Assembly: GCA_002495645.1 (NCBI GenBank) | Contig: DAGF01000037.1 | Location: 26,021-50,007, forward strand | Direction of reading: 5' to 3' | Source: Euryarchaeota archaeon UBA549 | GTDB lineage: Archaea; Thermoplasmatota; Poseidoniia; Poseidoniales; Poseidoniaceae | DNA length: 23,987 bases | Shown here: positions 16,439 through 23,536 of the stretch, piece by piece | Numbering within the stretch: the stretch's first letter is position 1 | Layout: every line of letters begins with the position of its first letter | Translations under genes and position numbers: made by a program | The notes under the pieces: generated by a model | The model's input: the letters and a program-made list of their open reading frames with translations, nothing else | What the model was told of the DNA's origin: nothing | Databases searched by the model: none

Positions 16439-16526
16439 GGGCACAGGTCAGCCGAGTCAATCTATGAGCAAAGCGGTCCGAGAGCGAGAAGTTCACGCGA
16501 TGCTTCACCCCGCTCCGTGCCGGTCA

Positions 16527-17534
16527 TCACTGCGTGGAGGCGGCTTCCTCCAGGGGATAGACATCCCACGGCTTCGTCCCTCTGCGCCGAAACATGGACT
16601 TCCGCATCGAACGGAGGATACCCCTTGTGAACCTCAACGACCGCTTGATGGACTGGAACGGATGAAGCACGTACCACAACGGGTTTCGCCAACCTTTGAA
16701 CGGATGACGCAATTGACGCAGAATGCCATCGGGGATGGGTTCGTTGACCCCGTAGGACTGCGGTCGCCGGTCCTTTGGCATGAAGTAGGTCCCAAACAAT
16801 TGGTCCCACAAGGGAAGAAATGTGGAGTAATTCGTCCAAATCGCATCCCGTTCATTGGTGTGATGCCAATGGTGGAATTCGGGCGTGATGATGAGACGGT
16901 GCAACCACTTGAGGCGCCACCTCACGTTCGCATGGAGGAACAACCCCAAGATGATTTGAGCCGCTGCAAGGGCCCCGGTCAGTTCGAAGGAAAAGCCAGC
17001 AGTGACGAGGAACACGAAGGCAGGGGCGAGAATGGTTCCGTCCAAAGGATGAGCCCGAAATCCACTCGCCCAGTCCAGGTGCTCGGTTGAATGGTGGATG
17101 GCATGGAATTTCCACAACACGGGTATCTCGTGATAGAAGCGGTGCGTCCAATACACCAGCGCATCGAACAGCAGGAACCCAACCACGGGCATGTAGGCCT
17201 CGGGAATTTTTGCAACGTACGGGGCGAGAAGGAGACCGGGAATCCAAGCGAGGCTGAGCAGACCGATGACGATGGCCACAATCCCCGTCAGCAGACCCAT
17301 GAGCGGTGAGGCGAGGGCGTAGCCCACATCGGTATCCAAGTGAGGGCGCCTTACCTTTTGGCCTCGATGACGTGGAAACATTTTCTCAAACGGTACCACG
17401 AGCACAAATAACAGAAGCACGACGAAGATGCCCTCGGTCGAAATCATGATGGCGATAGCGATCAACCCTAAGGTCACGAGACGAAGCAACATCGAAACCA
17501 ATCGGGCCTTGAACCCAATCGATGCCTCATCCAT
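16527..17534 (-). CDS. Membrane fatty-acid hydroxylase / sterol-desaturase superfamily protein
   Basis: This is an integral membrane di-iron oxygenase-like protein of 335 residues. Histidine clusters typical of the superfamily are present: HRFYH at 131-135, HAIHH at 144-148 and HHWHH at 221-225, with further His at 201 and 212. Hydrophobic segments at about 14-49, 75-104, 114-129 and 168-200 would place the clusters on the cytoplasmic side. The last 90 residues are basic and extend beyond the core. The start ATG 17532-17534 is supported by a TATA box 27 nt upstream. Members hydroxylate or desaturate fatty acids, sterols or carotenoids with O2; here the substrate is unknown, but an oxygen-dependent lipid enzyme suits a surface-ocean aerobe. 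The gene lies 88 nt upstream of the biotin carboxylase gene. Confidence 0.88.
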   Translation of the reverse strand: MDEASIGFKARLVSMLLRLVTLGLIAIAIMISTEGIFVVLLLFVLVVPFEKMFPRHRGQKVRRPHLDTDVGYALASPLMGLLTGIVAIVIGLLSLAWIPGLLLAPYVAKIPEAYMPVVGFLLFDALVYWTHRFYHEIPVLWKFHAIHHSTEHLDWASGFRAHPLDGTILAPAFVFLVTAGFSFELTGALAAAQIILGLFLHANVRWRLKWLHRLIITPEFHHWHHTNERDAIWTNYSTFLPLWDQLFGTYFMPKDRRPQSYGVNEPIPDGILRQLRHPFKGWRNPLWYVLHPFQSIKRSLRFTRGILRSMRKSMFRRRGTKPWDVYPLEEAASTQ

Positions 17535-17556
17535 GCCTTCGGCAGTGTCAGATGTG

Positions 17557-17565
17557 GTTTTATTG
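17557..17565 (-). promoter_or_regulatory. TATA box for the hydroxylase gene, leaderless
   Basis: The minus strand reads GCAATAAAAC here, centred about 27 nt before the ATG at 17534. Transcription would then start at or within a base or two of the start codon. No Shine-Dalgarno sequence lies between. Confidence 0.5.
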
Positions 17566-17709
17566 CTTCGTCGTGATGTGTGAAGTCAGCAAAATAACTC
17601 TTGTTGCGCCCCGTATTTTTGACATATTGGCTCCCTTTTGTTCCGGAAAACGGCAATTTCATTGACTAATTCAGCGAACCTTCATACCAAGACACCTCCA
17701 TGGGCCAAC

Positions 17710-18174
17710 ATGAGCGGAACGACGTCAACCGGGAGCGAAGTGTTGGAGGCCCTTGCAGGAAAGGACCTCAATAAGGATGGAAAAATCATCAATTTGATCG
17801 TCTGTGGGAACTCGAAATTCTACGATTTCAGTTTCTTCGAAGACGAGATGAACATGTGGTGCAAGTACAACGGCTACCCCGATGTCATTATTCTGGGAGG
17901 AGCCAGCGGTGTTGACTATCTTGCTGAACGATGGGCCGACAACAACAACATCCCCGTCGCCGTATTTACGGAGGCTTGGGACGCACCGCGTCCGAACAGT
18001 GCCGAAGATTCTGGTCGTTCGGAAGCCGTCGCCGATTTGGGCGACAGGATGATGAAGCACGCAACTCACATGCTGGCATTTCCTGGGCCTCAATCGGTCT
18101 GGACCAAGCGTATGGAAGCGATGGCCAACGAGGCCGGACTGCCGGTGATGAGCGTCCCGCTGCCAATGGAGTGA
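17710..18174 (+). CDS. SLOG-fold (YspA-like) nucleotide-binding protein
   Basis: This 154-residue protein is a Rossmann-like SLOG domain, the fold of DprA, LOG and YspA proteins that bind nucleotides or nucleotide-derived ligands. The first strand is INLIVCGNSKFYDF at 27-40. The ligand-loop motif GGASGVDYLAERWA at 63-76 matches the YspA pattern GGARGAD-x-x-AERWA. It is followed by IPVAVFTEAW and, later, MLAFPGPQSVWT. YspA-like SLOG proteins are mostly uncharacterised, some linked to NAD or ADP-ribose signalling. ATG 17710 is preferred over the in-frame TTG at 17638; a weak TATA-like TTCATACC lies 25 nt upstream. It converges directly on the flavin reductase gene, with touching stop codons. 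Family call is by motif; function is open. Confidence 0.7.
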   Translation: MSGTTSTGSEVLEALAGKDLNKDGKIINLIVCGNSKFYDFSFFEDEMNMWCKYNGYPDVIILGGASGVDYLAERWADNNNIPVAVFTEAWDAPRPNSAEDSGRSEAVADLGDRMMKHATHMLAFPGPQSVWTKRMEAMANEAGLPVMSVPLPME

Positions 18175-19425
18175 TCAGTACACGTCACGAAGGTAGCGCT
18201 TCTCTTCCCGCATCATCGTCTTCTCGATGAAGTGCGTGGCGTCGTCTTCCGACATGCCACCGTGGTCGATGGCGATTTGAATCAAAGCGCGGTGTACGTC
18301 TTTGGCCATGTATTGTTTGTCGCCGCAGATGTAGAAGTACGCACCGCGCTCAAACCATTCCCACACCTCAGCGCCGTGCTCCTTGAGTCGGTGTTGAACG
18401 TAGATTTTCTCTTCTTGGTCTCGGGACCACGCAGTGGTGAAGCGCCAAAGGTGCCCTTCGTCAATCCATCCTTCAATTTCGTCCTTGTAATAGAACTCGG
18501 TTTTCTCGGATTGGTCGCCAAAGAACAACCAGTTCTTGCCTGAACCGCCGTCATGAACACGCTGTTCCATGAAGGCTCGAAACGGCGCAATTCCCGTACC
18601 CGGACCGACCATGATGATGTCCGTGTCCTTGTCTTCGGGGAGAATGAACGACTTCGTTGGCGACATGAACACACCGATGGGCGCACCGGAGGTGTCGATT
18701 TCATCGGCCATGAACTGCGTGCACAACCCACCCCGGGCACGTCCGTTGTATTCGAAGCGGACGATACCGACGGTCAATTCCACGAAACCGGGATGAGCAT
18801 CATGAGAGGAGGCGATGGAGTAGAGGCGGGGCTTCAGCCGGTCGGCCAATTCAAGGAATTCCTCAGGCGTGTACTTGACTTCAAACTCGCGCATGATGTC
18901 AACATAATCACGGGTCCAAAGATAGTCTTCGATGGCCTTGGCGTCCACCGTGATGGCTTCAACTTGGGCAGCTGGGTCATCGGATGGGACCGAAGGGCGA
19001 AGGGAAGGGGGTGTTTGCTCATCGTCTGAAGCGGACCACGAGGCCTGGTTGCGGGTTCGCGAAACGATGCTCATCGAGATGTTCATGCCACTTGAGATCA
19101 CTTTTTCAGCAAGGGATTGAACGAATTTTTTGTTCGCCATGTGAACCTCAAAATCCTTCTTGAGGGCTTCGTAAAGGGAGCGCTCGCCGTTGTGCGTGGT
19201 AACGGTAGCGTCTCTGTCCCAGCCTTGGACTTCGAGAAGTTCCTCAACGATGTGAGGTGGGTTTTCTGCGAGAACACCGAGGGCATCTCCAACCTTGTAA
19301 TCCATGCCTGAGTCGCCCAAAGCGAACACGATGTGTCGGGTTTCCTTGCGCGAGCCCTCACCGTTGAGAATGTAGTTCTCTGTGATCTGTGTCATGTAGG
19401 GGTTTTTTGCGGACCAGTCAGCCAT
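18175..19425 (-). CDS. CysJ-like NADPH flavin reductase without flavodoxin domain
   Basis: This 416-residue FAD/NADPH oxidoreductase corresponds to the C-terminal two thirds of CysJ and cytochrome P450 reductase. The FAD motif RLYSIASS lies at 200-207 and GGLCTQFMAD at 232-241. The NADPH site is VGPGTGIAPFRAFMEQR at 273-289 with FFGDQ at 301-305, and CGDKQYMAKDV at 368-378. The chain ends in Tyr416, where the family carries the aromatic residue stacked on FAD. No FMN-binding flavodoxin domain precedes it, so electrons probably pass to a separate flavodoxin, ferredoxin or sulfite reductase. Residues 125-158 form a Ser/Pro/Asp-rich insert (ASDDEQTPPSL). The start ATG 19423-19425 has GAGGTG 5 nt upstream; an in-frame codon 36 nt earlier is less likely. 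Ferredoxin/flavodoxin:NADP+ reductase activity is the simplest guess. Confidence 0.85.
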   Translation of the reverse strand: MADWSAKNPYMTQITENYILNGEGSRKETRHIVFALGDSGMDYKVGDALGVLAENPPHIVEELLEVQGWDRDATVTTHNGERSLYEALKKDFEVHMANKKFVQSLAEKVISSGMNISMSIVSRTRNQASWSASDDEQTPPSLRPSVPSDDPAAQVEAITVDAKAIEDYLWTRDYVDIMREFEVKYTPEEFLELADRLKPRLYSIASSHDAHPGFVELTVGIVRFEYNGRARGGLCTQFMADEIDTSGAPIGVFMSPTKSFILPEDKDTDIIMVGPGTGIAPFRAFMEQRVHDGGSGKNWLFFGDQSEKTEFYYKDEIEGWIDEGHLWRFTTAWSRDQEEKIYVQHRLKEHGAEVWEWFERGAYFYICGDKQYMAKDVHRALIQIAIDHGGMSEDDATHFIEKTMMREEKRYLRDVY

Positions 19426-19555
19426 CTCCTCACCTCGTCCCACGGGGGATGATTTTCGCACTCAAGGTCGCTATATCATGGTTGGTGTTGCTTCACATCC
19501 CTGCACCAATGCTAGCAACCGATGAGAAGAAGAAGCACCGTGCGGTCCCCACAGC

Positions 19556-20338
19556 ATGGCCCACCGCATTGAGATGTTGGGAACGGGCAACGCCTTCCTC
19601 CCGCACGGGCGCCACCATTCCTTTGCGCTCTTTGACGGGCACAACATCATCGACGCGCCCCCCACGGCCCTGGCCGGGCTTCGCCGCGCAGGCCACGATG
19701 TTGCTGGCCTGCGGACGATCTTCATCACCCATGTTCACGGCGACCATGTCTTTGGATTCCCATTTCTTCTGCTTGAACGCAAATACATCTCGGACCGAGA
19801 GGGGCAACAACCCTTGACCGTGGTCGGCACGCCGTTCGTGAAGGAACGGTTGACCCACCTCTGCAAGCTGGCCTTTCCCGGTTCGCTCGACAGCATGCTC
19901 GAGCACATCACCTGGGTGATGGACGATGAAGGACAGTTGGATGACGGGTGGCGCTGGGAGCGGTTTGAAGTCCACCACGAAGATGCTGTGGAACCCCATG
20001 GCTATCGCTTTGAACACGAGAGCGGTGCGTCCTTTGTGCACAGCGGAGACTCAGGCCCTTGCGAGACCCTTTACGACGCAATTGAACGCTCTCACCTCGC
20101 GGTGTTGGAAATGGGGTTCCCCGATTGGGTGCCATCAACCCACCACCACAAACCCATGGACATCGCAGCCCTTGCTGAGCGCTGCACAACGCCCTTGGGG
20201 ATCACCCACACCTACATCGATGACGAGAGCCCGTTCCCAAAACTCCTCGAAGACACCGAGCCGGTCTTTCCCCCGCAGGTTGTGCAACTTCACGACGGTG
20301 ATCTCATTGAGTGGAACGGGAAATCATGGGATTTCTGA
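19556..20338 (+). CDS. MBL-fold metallohydrolase, RNase Z-like
   Basis: This 260-residue metallo-beta-lactamase-fold enzyme opens with EMLGTGNAFLPHGRHHSFAL, in the style of RNase Z and related phosphodiesterases. It carries the zinc motif THVHGDH at 58-64. Further ligand candidates are the Asp in VHSGDSGP near residue 163 and His in ITHTY near 218. The long exosite arm of true RNase Z is not evident, so tRNA 3' processing is uncertain; a phosphodiesterase or lactonase-like activity is equally possible. ATG 19556 is the only reasonable start in frame. A CTATATC element at 19471-19477 in the 130-base divergent gap could be the promoter, with a leader of about 55 nt. T-rich sequence follows the stop. 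Confidence 0.85.
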   Translation: MAHRIEMLGTGNAFLPHGRHHSFALFDGHNIIDAPPTALAGLRRAGHDVAGLRTIFITHVHGDHVFGFPFLLLERKYISDREGQQPLTVVGTPFVKERLTHLCKLAFPGSLDSMLEHITWVMDDEGQLDDGWRWERFEVHHEDAVEPHGYRFEHESGASFVHSGDSGPCETLYDAIERSHLAVLEMGFPDWVPSTHHHKPMDIAALAERCTTPLGITHTYIDDESPFPKLLEDTEPVFPPQVVQLHDGDLIEWNGKSWDF

Positions 20339-20354
20339 GTTCAGCACCCGGACG

Positions 20355-20389
20355 AATTTTATTTTGGAAGGTGTTCATTTTTCATTTTC
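20355..20389 (+). terminator. T-rich tract, probable terminator of the MBL gene
   Basis: Several runs of three to five T (AATTTTATTTTGG, CATTTTTCATTTTC) follow the MBL stop codon by 17 bases. Oligo-T runs without a hairpin are the usual archaeal termination signal. The same tract is the AT-rich part of the candidate origin, so either or both roles may apply. Confidence 0.4.
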
Positions 20390-20436
20390 TGGCCTACCTT
20401 TATATCCGAAAGTGAGGCGTCCACTTCTTCCAAAAT
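20361..20436. repeat. Inverted 10-base repeat flanking an AT-rich spacer
   Basis: ATTTTGGAAG at 20361-20370 is exactly repeated in reverse as CTTCCAAAAT at 20427-20436. The 56-base spacer between them is rich in A and T and includes TTTATAT. Two opposed recognition words around a melting-prone segment is the layout of an Orc1-bound origin or of a dimeric regulator site for the orc1 promoter. Confidence 0.6.
20399..20405 (+). promoter_or_regulatory. TATA-like box 1 upstream of orc1/cdc6
   Basis: TTTATAT. A transcript from it would start near 20428, inside the right arm of the inverted repeat, and carry a leader of about 130 nt with the Shine-Dalgarno sequence. Binding of Orc1 at the repeat could therefore give autoregulation (inference). 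Confidence 0.35.
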
Positions 20437-20468
20437 CAAGCCCTCCCATTTCTTCTCGTGGACAGGCA

Positions 20469-20474
20469 TATAAG
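20469..20474 (+). promoter_or_regulatory. TATA-like box 2 upstream of orc1/cdc6
   Basis: TATAAG, preceded by GGCA. A start about 26 nt downstream, near 20497, would give a leader of about 60 nt that includes the Shine-Dalgarno sequence. It is the best placed of the three boxes for an SD-led message. The GACTCAA/TTGAGTC inverted repeat (20484-20510) would straddle the start. Confidence 0.4.
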
Positions 20475-20541
20475 GGGGACTCGGACTCAATGGCAACATG
20501 GCGTTGAGTCGGCGAATGACTTCCTCGTCTTGGGTATAAAT

Positions 20542-20550
20542 AAGGAGGTG
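20542..20550 (+). promoter_or_regulatory. Strong Shine-Dalgarno sequence deciding the GTG start of orc1/cdc6
   Basis: AAGGAGGTG lies 7 nt before GTG 20558 and is the best ribosome site in the window. It fixes a GTG start with no nearby ATG in frame. A perfect-looking TATAAATA (20535-20542) abuts it, but a start 24-26 nt downstream would fall past the GTG. Confidence 0.75.
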
Positions 20551-20557
20551 AATTCAC

Positions 20558-21799
20558 GTGGAAACCAACATCTTTGACAAGTTTGTTTCCCAGAAAACCC
20601 TCTTCAAAAACAAAGAACACCTTCGCCACAATTTCAGGCCCCAACGCCTCCCCCACCGAGAAGAGGAAATTGAGAAGATTTCCTACAACCTCTGGGAAGC
20701 CCTCAAAGGCCACATCCCAAGTAACATGACCCTCTACGGTGTTACCGGTGCTGGAAAAACAGCGGTCACCGATTACGTCTGCCATCACCTCCGTGCCAAA
20801 GGCGAAACCATGGGTCGCCAGGTTGAGTCCATCATGGTGAATTGCCGCCAAATTGACACGCAGTACAGGGTGTTGAGCCACATTGGAAACTCGCTCTTGG
20901 AGGATTTTGAGCAGGATGAAATCCCGTTCACCGGATGGCCCACCGACCGCGTGTTCAACGAACTCATTCGGCGCATGGACCGACGCGGCGGCGTCTTTGT
21001 CATCGTCCTCGACGAAATTGACCACCTCGTTCGCAAAGCCGGTGATGACCTGCTTTACAATTTGACCAACATGAATTCCTCACTCAAGAGCGCCCGAGCC
21101 TGTGTCATCGGCATCTCAAACGACCTCAAATTCACCGACTTCCTTGACCCACGGGTTCGCTCACGACTCGGTCAACTGGATGTGTTGTTCCGCCCCTACG
21201 ATGCTGAGCAACTCCAAGACATTCTCCGCCAACGCGCCCAAGAGGGGCTTGACGCTGAAGCCATCGGACCGGGTGTCATCGAACTCTGCGCTGCGCTTGC
21301 CGCTCAGGAACACGGCGATGCACGGTGTGCGCTTGACCTGCTTCGTATCTCAACGGAAAAAGCCGAACAAGCCGGTGATGACGCAGTGAACCAAAACCAT
21401 GTTCGCATCGCACAAAGCCAAATCGAATCCGACCAGATGACGCCGGTCATCGCCAGCCTCCCAAGCCAGCAGAAGCTCGTCTTGGCCTCTATTTTGCTCA
21501 ACGAGCAAAACGGCCTTCGCAACGTCCAAACCGGCCAAGTCTACGACATCTACCGCCAGGCTTGTCAGCACATTCGTCAAAATCCATTGACGCAACGCCG
21601 GATTTCAGGTCTTATTTCCAACCTCGACATGCTCGGTTTGGTCACGGCACGAACCGTCAGTAAGGGTCGCTATGGACGGTCGAAGGAGATCAACTCCTGC
21701 ATCCCCGCCAACGTTGACGCCAGAACCATCATGTCAACCGCCGAGGAAGAAATGCACGTGGTTTTCAACGCCAACTATCACCACCAAACTTCGCTGTGA
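20558..21799 (+). CDS. cdc6: Orc1/Cdc6 family replication initiator
   Basis: This 413-residue AAA+ ATPase binds origins and loads the MCM helicase in archaea. Walker A is GVTGAGKTAV at 61-70, Walker B is VFVIVLDEID at 146-155, and sensor 1 is GISNDLKF at 185-192. DPRVRSRLG at 197-205 is the arginine-finger region. The lid domain runs to about residue 280. A C-terminal winged helix (about 300-400) includes LSQ-like recognition segments around TQRRISGLISNLDMLGLV. Length and order match single-protein archaeal Orc1/Cdc6. The GTG start is supported by the strong Shine-Dalgarno sequence. It reads away from the repeat-containing gap, so the gene and origin are probably linked. Whether this is the main Orc1-1 or a paralogue cannot be told from one window. 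Confidence 0.95.
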   Translation: METNIFDKFVSQKTLFKNKEHLRHNFRPQRLPHREEEIEKISYNLWEALKGHIPSNMTLYGVTGAGKTAVTDYVCHHLRAKGETMGRQVESIMVNCRQIDTQYRVLSHIGNSLLEDFEQDEIPFTGWPTDRVFNELIRRMDRRGGVFVIVLDEIDHLVRKAGDDLLYNLTNMNSSLKSARACVIGISNDLKFTDFLDPRVRSRLGQLDVLFRPYDAEQLQDILRQRAQEGLDAEAIGPGVIELCAALAAQEHGDARCALDLLRISTEKAEQAGDDAVNQNHVRIAQSQIESDQMTPVIASLPSQQKLVLASILLNEQNGLRNVQTGQVYDIYRQACQHIRQNPLTQRRISGLISNLDMLGLVTARTVSKGRYGRSKEINSCIPANVDARTIMSTAEEEMHVVFNANYHHQTSL

Positions 21800-21801
21800 A
21801 G

Positions 21802-21822
21802 AACCCGTGAACCTAACGGGTT
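21802..21822 (+). terminator. Hairpin just after the orc1/cdc6 stop
   Basis: AACCCGT and ACGGGTT form a perfect 7-bp stem with a 7-base loop, starting 2 nt after the stop codon. No T-run follows, so termination by this hairpin alone is uncertain. It might instead stabilise the mRNA 3' end. Confidence 0.35.
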
Positions 21823-21837
21823 GCTCTGTTCGGTGTG

Positions 21838-21845
21838 CTTAAATG
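21838..21845 (+). promoter_or_regulatory. TATA-like box, leaderless promoter for the gene at 21868
   Basis: CTTAAATG is centred 26 nt before ATG 21868, with no Shine-Dalgarno sequence between them. This favours 21868 over the in-frame GTG at 21835, which overlaps the box. Confidence 0.45.
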
Positions 21846-21867
21846 CAGTACGCCAGTCGGCGAGAGC

Positions 21868-22416
21868 ATGAGCGACGATGAAACCGGCCAAGTCGTTGAC
21901 GGCAAAGTGCCCGTTTATGCTTCTGCCTTGGTCTTTCTCGGCGTTTGGGGTTTGGTCCTTGCCGCCCTGAACATGTTCAGCATGGCCCATCCAACATACC
22001 GTGTCTCGTGGGGCGGTTTGTTGACCTTTGAGGCCACCAATGCTGCCTTTGGCGACGCAAAGGACGGGTTCCATTTCGAAGTGCTCGGCGACACCATCTT
22101 CATCGCTGGCTGCATCGGCCTCATCGCCCTCGGCAGCCGAATCGTGAACGAACGCCACTCCGTTGCCGACTGGGCCAAGGGGTTGCTCATCAACGACACG
22201 TGGCCTGCTCTCAACGACCCAAGCCTCGGTGGTGGCCAACGCACCATGGCCGCTTGGTGTCTCTTGCTCGGCCTTGCTTTCTACCTCTACTTTGGCATCG
22301 CCCACCGAGGTTGGATTGACGTCGGCGTGTATTCGGTCACCATCGCCCTTATGGCAGCTGGATTCGCTTTGAACCATGCCAGCAGAGTGCCACCCGGTGA
22401 TGAAAACATCGACTGA
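21868..22416 (+). CDS. Four-helix membrane protein of unknown function
   Basis: The family is not recognised. The 182-residue protein has a short acidic N-terminus (MSDDETG) and four hydrophobic helices. They lie at about 19-37 (ALVFLGVWGLVLAALNMF), 74-92 (GDTIFIAGCIGLIALGS), 128-144 (WCLLLGLAFYLYFGIA) and 150-168. Between helices 2 and 3 there is a loop with NDTWPALNDPSLGGG. No charged residues or metal motifs sit inside the helices, so a transporter or enzyme role is not indicated. It converges on the glycosyltransferase gene with a 10-base gap. A small housekeeping or lineage-specific membrane protein is all that can be said. Confidence 0.75.
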   Translation: MSDDETGQVVDGKVPVYASALVFLGVWGLVLAALNMFSMAHPTYRVSWGGLLTFEATNAAFGDAKDGFHFEVLGDTIFIAGCIGLIALGSRIVNERHSVADWAKGLLINDTWPALNDPSLGGGQRTMAAWCLLLGLAFYLYFGIAHRGWIDVGVYSVTIALMAAGFALNHASRVPPGDENID

Positions 22417-22426
22417 AGCACGATCT

Positions 22427-23536
22427 TCAACGCTTGTGGCCGTTCCGCCCGAGCAGGGCATCAACACAACCCAACAACAAGCCGTGCCAAAGCGCTACGC
22501 TCCACCGAAACGTCAACCATCGCACGCCAAACATGGCGATGAGTTTGTTATGCGGGGTTGAACGCATGACTTCACGGTTCACGACCCCAAGACGTCCACG
22601 CCAGAGAAACACTTCGTGAACCGCAAGCAAACCCAAGGACACGAGGAGCACCTTTCCTTCCCACGGGTCAAAAGGAGAACCGTCAACCGAAACGCTGCCT
22701 GATAACAAACCCCAAGCGAACGGAATACCCGAGATAAGGATCCCCAGCCAAAGAGGAAAAAGACAGAGCACCATCGTGGAACTGCCAAGGAAATCAAAAC
22801 CTGGCCCTTGTCGTCGTCGTTTCGGATGATGGCGAACAATGCGCAGGTGCGCCCGCGCGTCTCGCTTTCGTTTGGCCAAAAAATGGGTTGCGCCCGTTTC
22901 TGGGACGTGTTTCACAAGAGCATCCCGTGCATAGACGATGGTGCCGCCTGCTTGGATGAGGCGAAGACTGACCTCCATGTCCTCAGCGTGGTACCAACTC
23001 GGGTCAAATCCACCCACTTCCATCAACGCCTCGCGATGAAACATGGAACAGGGTCCGTTGGCCAAACTGGTTCGTCGGGGACGAGCACGGTACTTGGCTG
23101 CGATTTCCACCGAACGAAGCCGGCTCACCAAATCGTTGGCCTGCTCAAACACGGTTCGTCCGGTGACAGCCACAACCCGCTCTTCCTCGGAAAGCGGTTG
23201 GATGTTGGCCACCATATTGGCCACCCAATCCTGTTCGGGGCGGACGTCGATGTCCGTGATGGCGACCCATTCACCGGAGGCTTGCTCAACGGCCCACTGG
23301 CGGCCGGCCGACAGACCAAGGGGGGGCTGGTGGTGGACGGTCAATGGAAAACCTCGTTCCCCTTCCGGGTCGTGGTAGGGGGAAAGAATCGCTTCTGCAC
23401 CGTCGTCAGAACCATCGTTGACGACCAGAATTTCGATGTGGGGGTACGTTTGGTTGAGAAGGGCCTCCAAACACCCCTCAATCCAATGAGCGCCGTTACG
23501 CACACATACGGAAACGGAGACCTTGGGCTCCGCCAC
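22427..23536 (-). CDS. Family 2 glycosyltransferase with C-terminal membrane helices
   Basis: This 369-residue GT-A fold enzyme transfers a sugar from a nucleotide donor. It starts SVSVCVRNGAHWIEGCL, has VVNDGSDDGAE at 38-48, the metal-binding Asp95 and Asp97 in TDIDVRP, a GFDPSWYHAEDMEVSLRL segment with the acceptor-side Glu185-Asp186, and a basic stretch (KRKRDARAHLRI). Hydrophobic helices at about 252-280, 296-312 and near 345-360 would anchor it to the membrane. The start is GTG 23534-23536, directly abutting the stop of the upstream dephospho-CoA kinase, whose last codons provide GAGGTGG as ribosome site; there is no spacer. It may glycosylate lipid-linked intermediates for surface glycoproteins, which here carry many sequons. 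The acceptor is not determinable. Confidence 0.9.
   Translation of the reverse strand: MAEPKVSVSVCVRNGAHWIEGCLEALLNQTYPHIEILVVNDGSDDGAEAILSPYHDPEGERGFPLTVHHQPPLGLSAGRQWAVEQASGEWVAITDIDVRPEQDWVANMVANIQPLSEEERVVAVTGRTVFEQANDLVSRLRSVEIAAKYRARPRRTSLANGPCSMFHREALMEVGGFDPSWYHAEDMEVSLRLIQAGGTIVYARDALVKHVPETGATHFLAKRKRDARAHLRIVRHHPKRRRQGPGFDFLGSSTMVLCLFPLWLGILISGIPFAWGLLSGSVSVDGSPFDPWEGKVLLVSLGLLAVHEVFLWRGRLGVVNREVMRSTPHNKLIAMFGVRWLTFRWSVALWHGLLLGCVDALLGRNGHKR

Larger units (their letters stand above)
20339..20557. other. Candidate replication origin next to orc1/cdc6
   Basis: This 219-base gap is the largest non-coding stretch here and lies directly upstream of the initiator gene, as many archaeal origins do. 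It contains an inverted pair of a 10-base word (20361-20370 and 20427-20436) flanking AT-rich DNA. It also has a GTCCAC/GTGGAC pair (20419-20424 and 20458-20463), a GACTCAA/TTGAGTC pair (20484-20490 and 20504-20510) and three TATA-like elements. The word CTTCCA resembles the beginning of origin recognition boxes, but the G-rich end of that consensus is not clear. Called from position and layout, not from a matched consensus. Confidence 0.45.

Noticed and set aside
19556..20338. Naming the MBL-fold protein as RNase Z (rnz)
   Set aside because: The zinc motif fits, but the exosite arm typical of tRNA 3' processing enzymes is not visible, so only the superfamily is supported.
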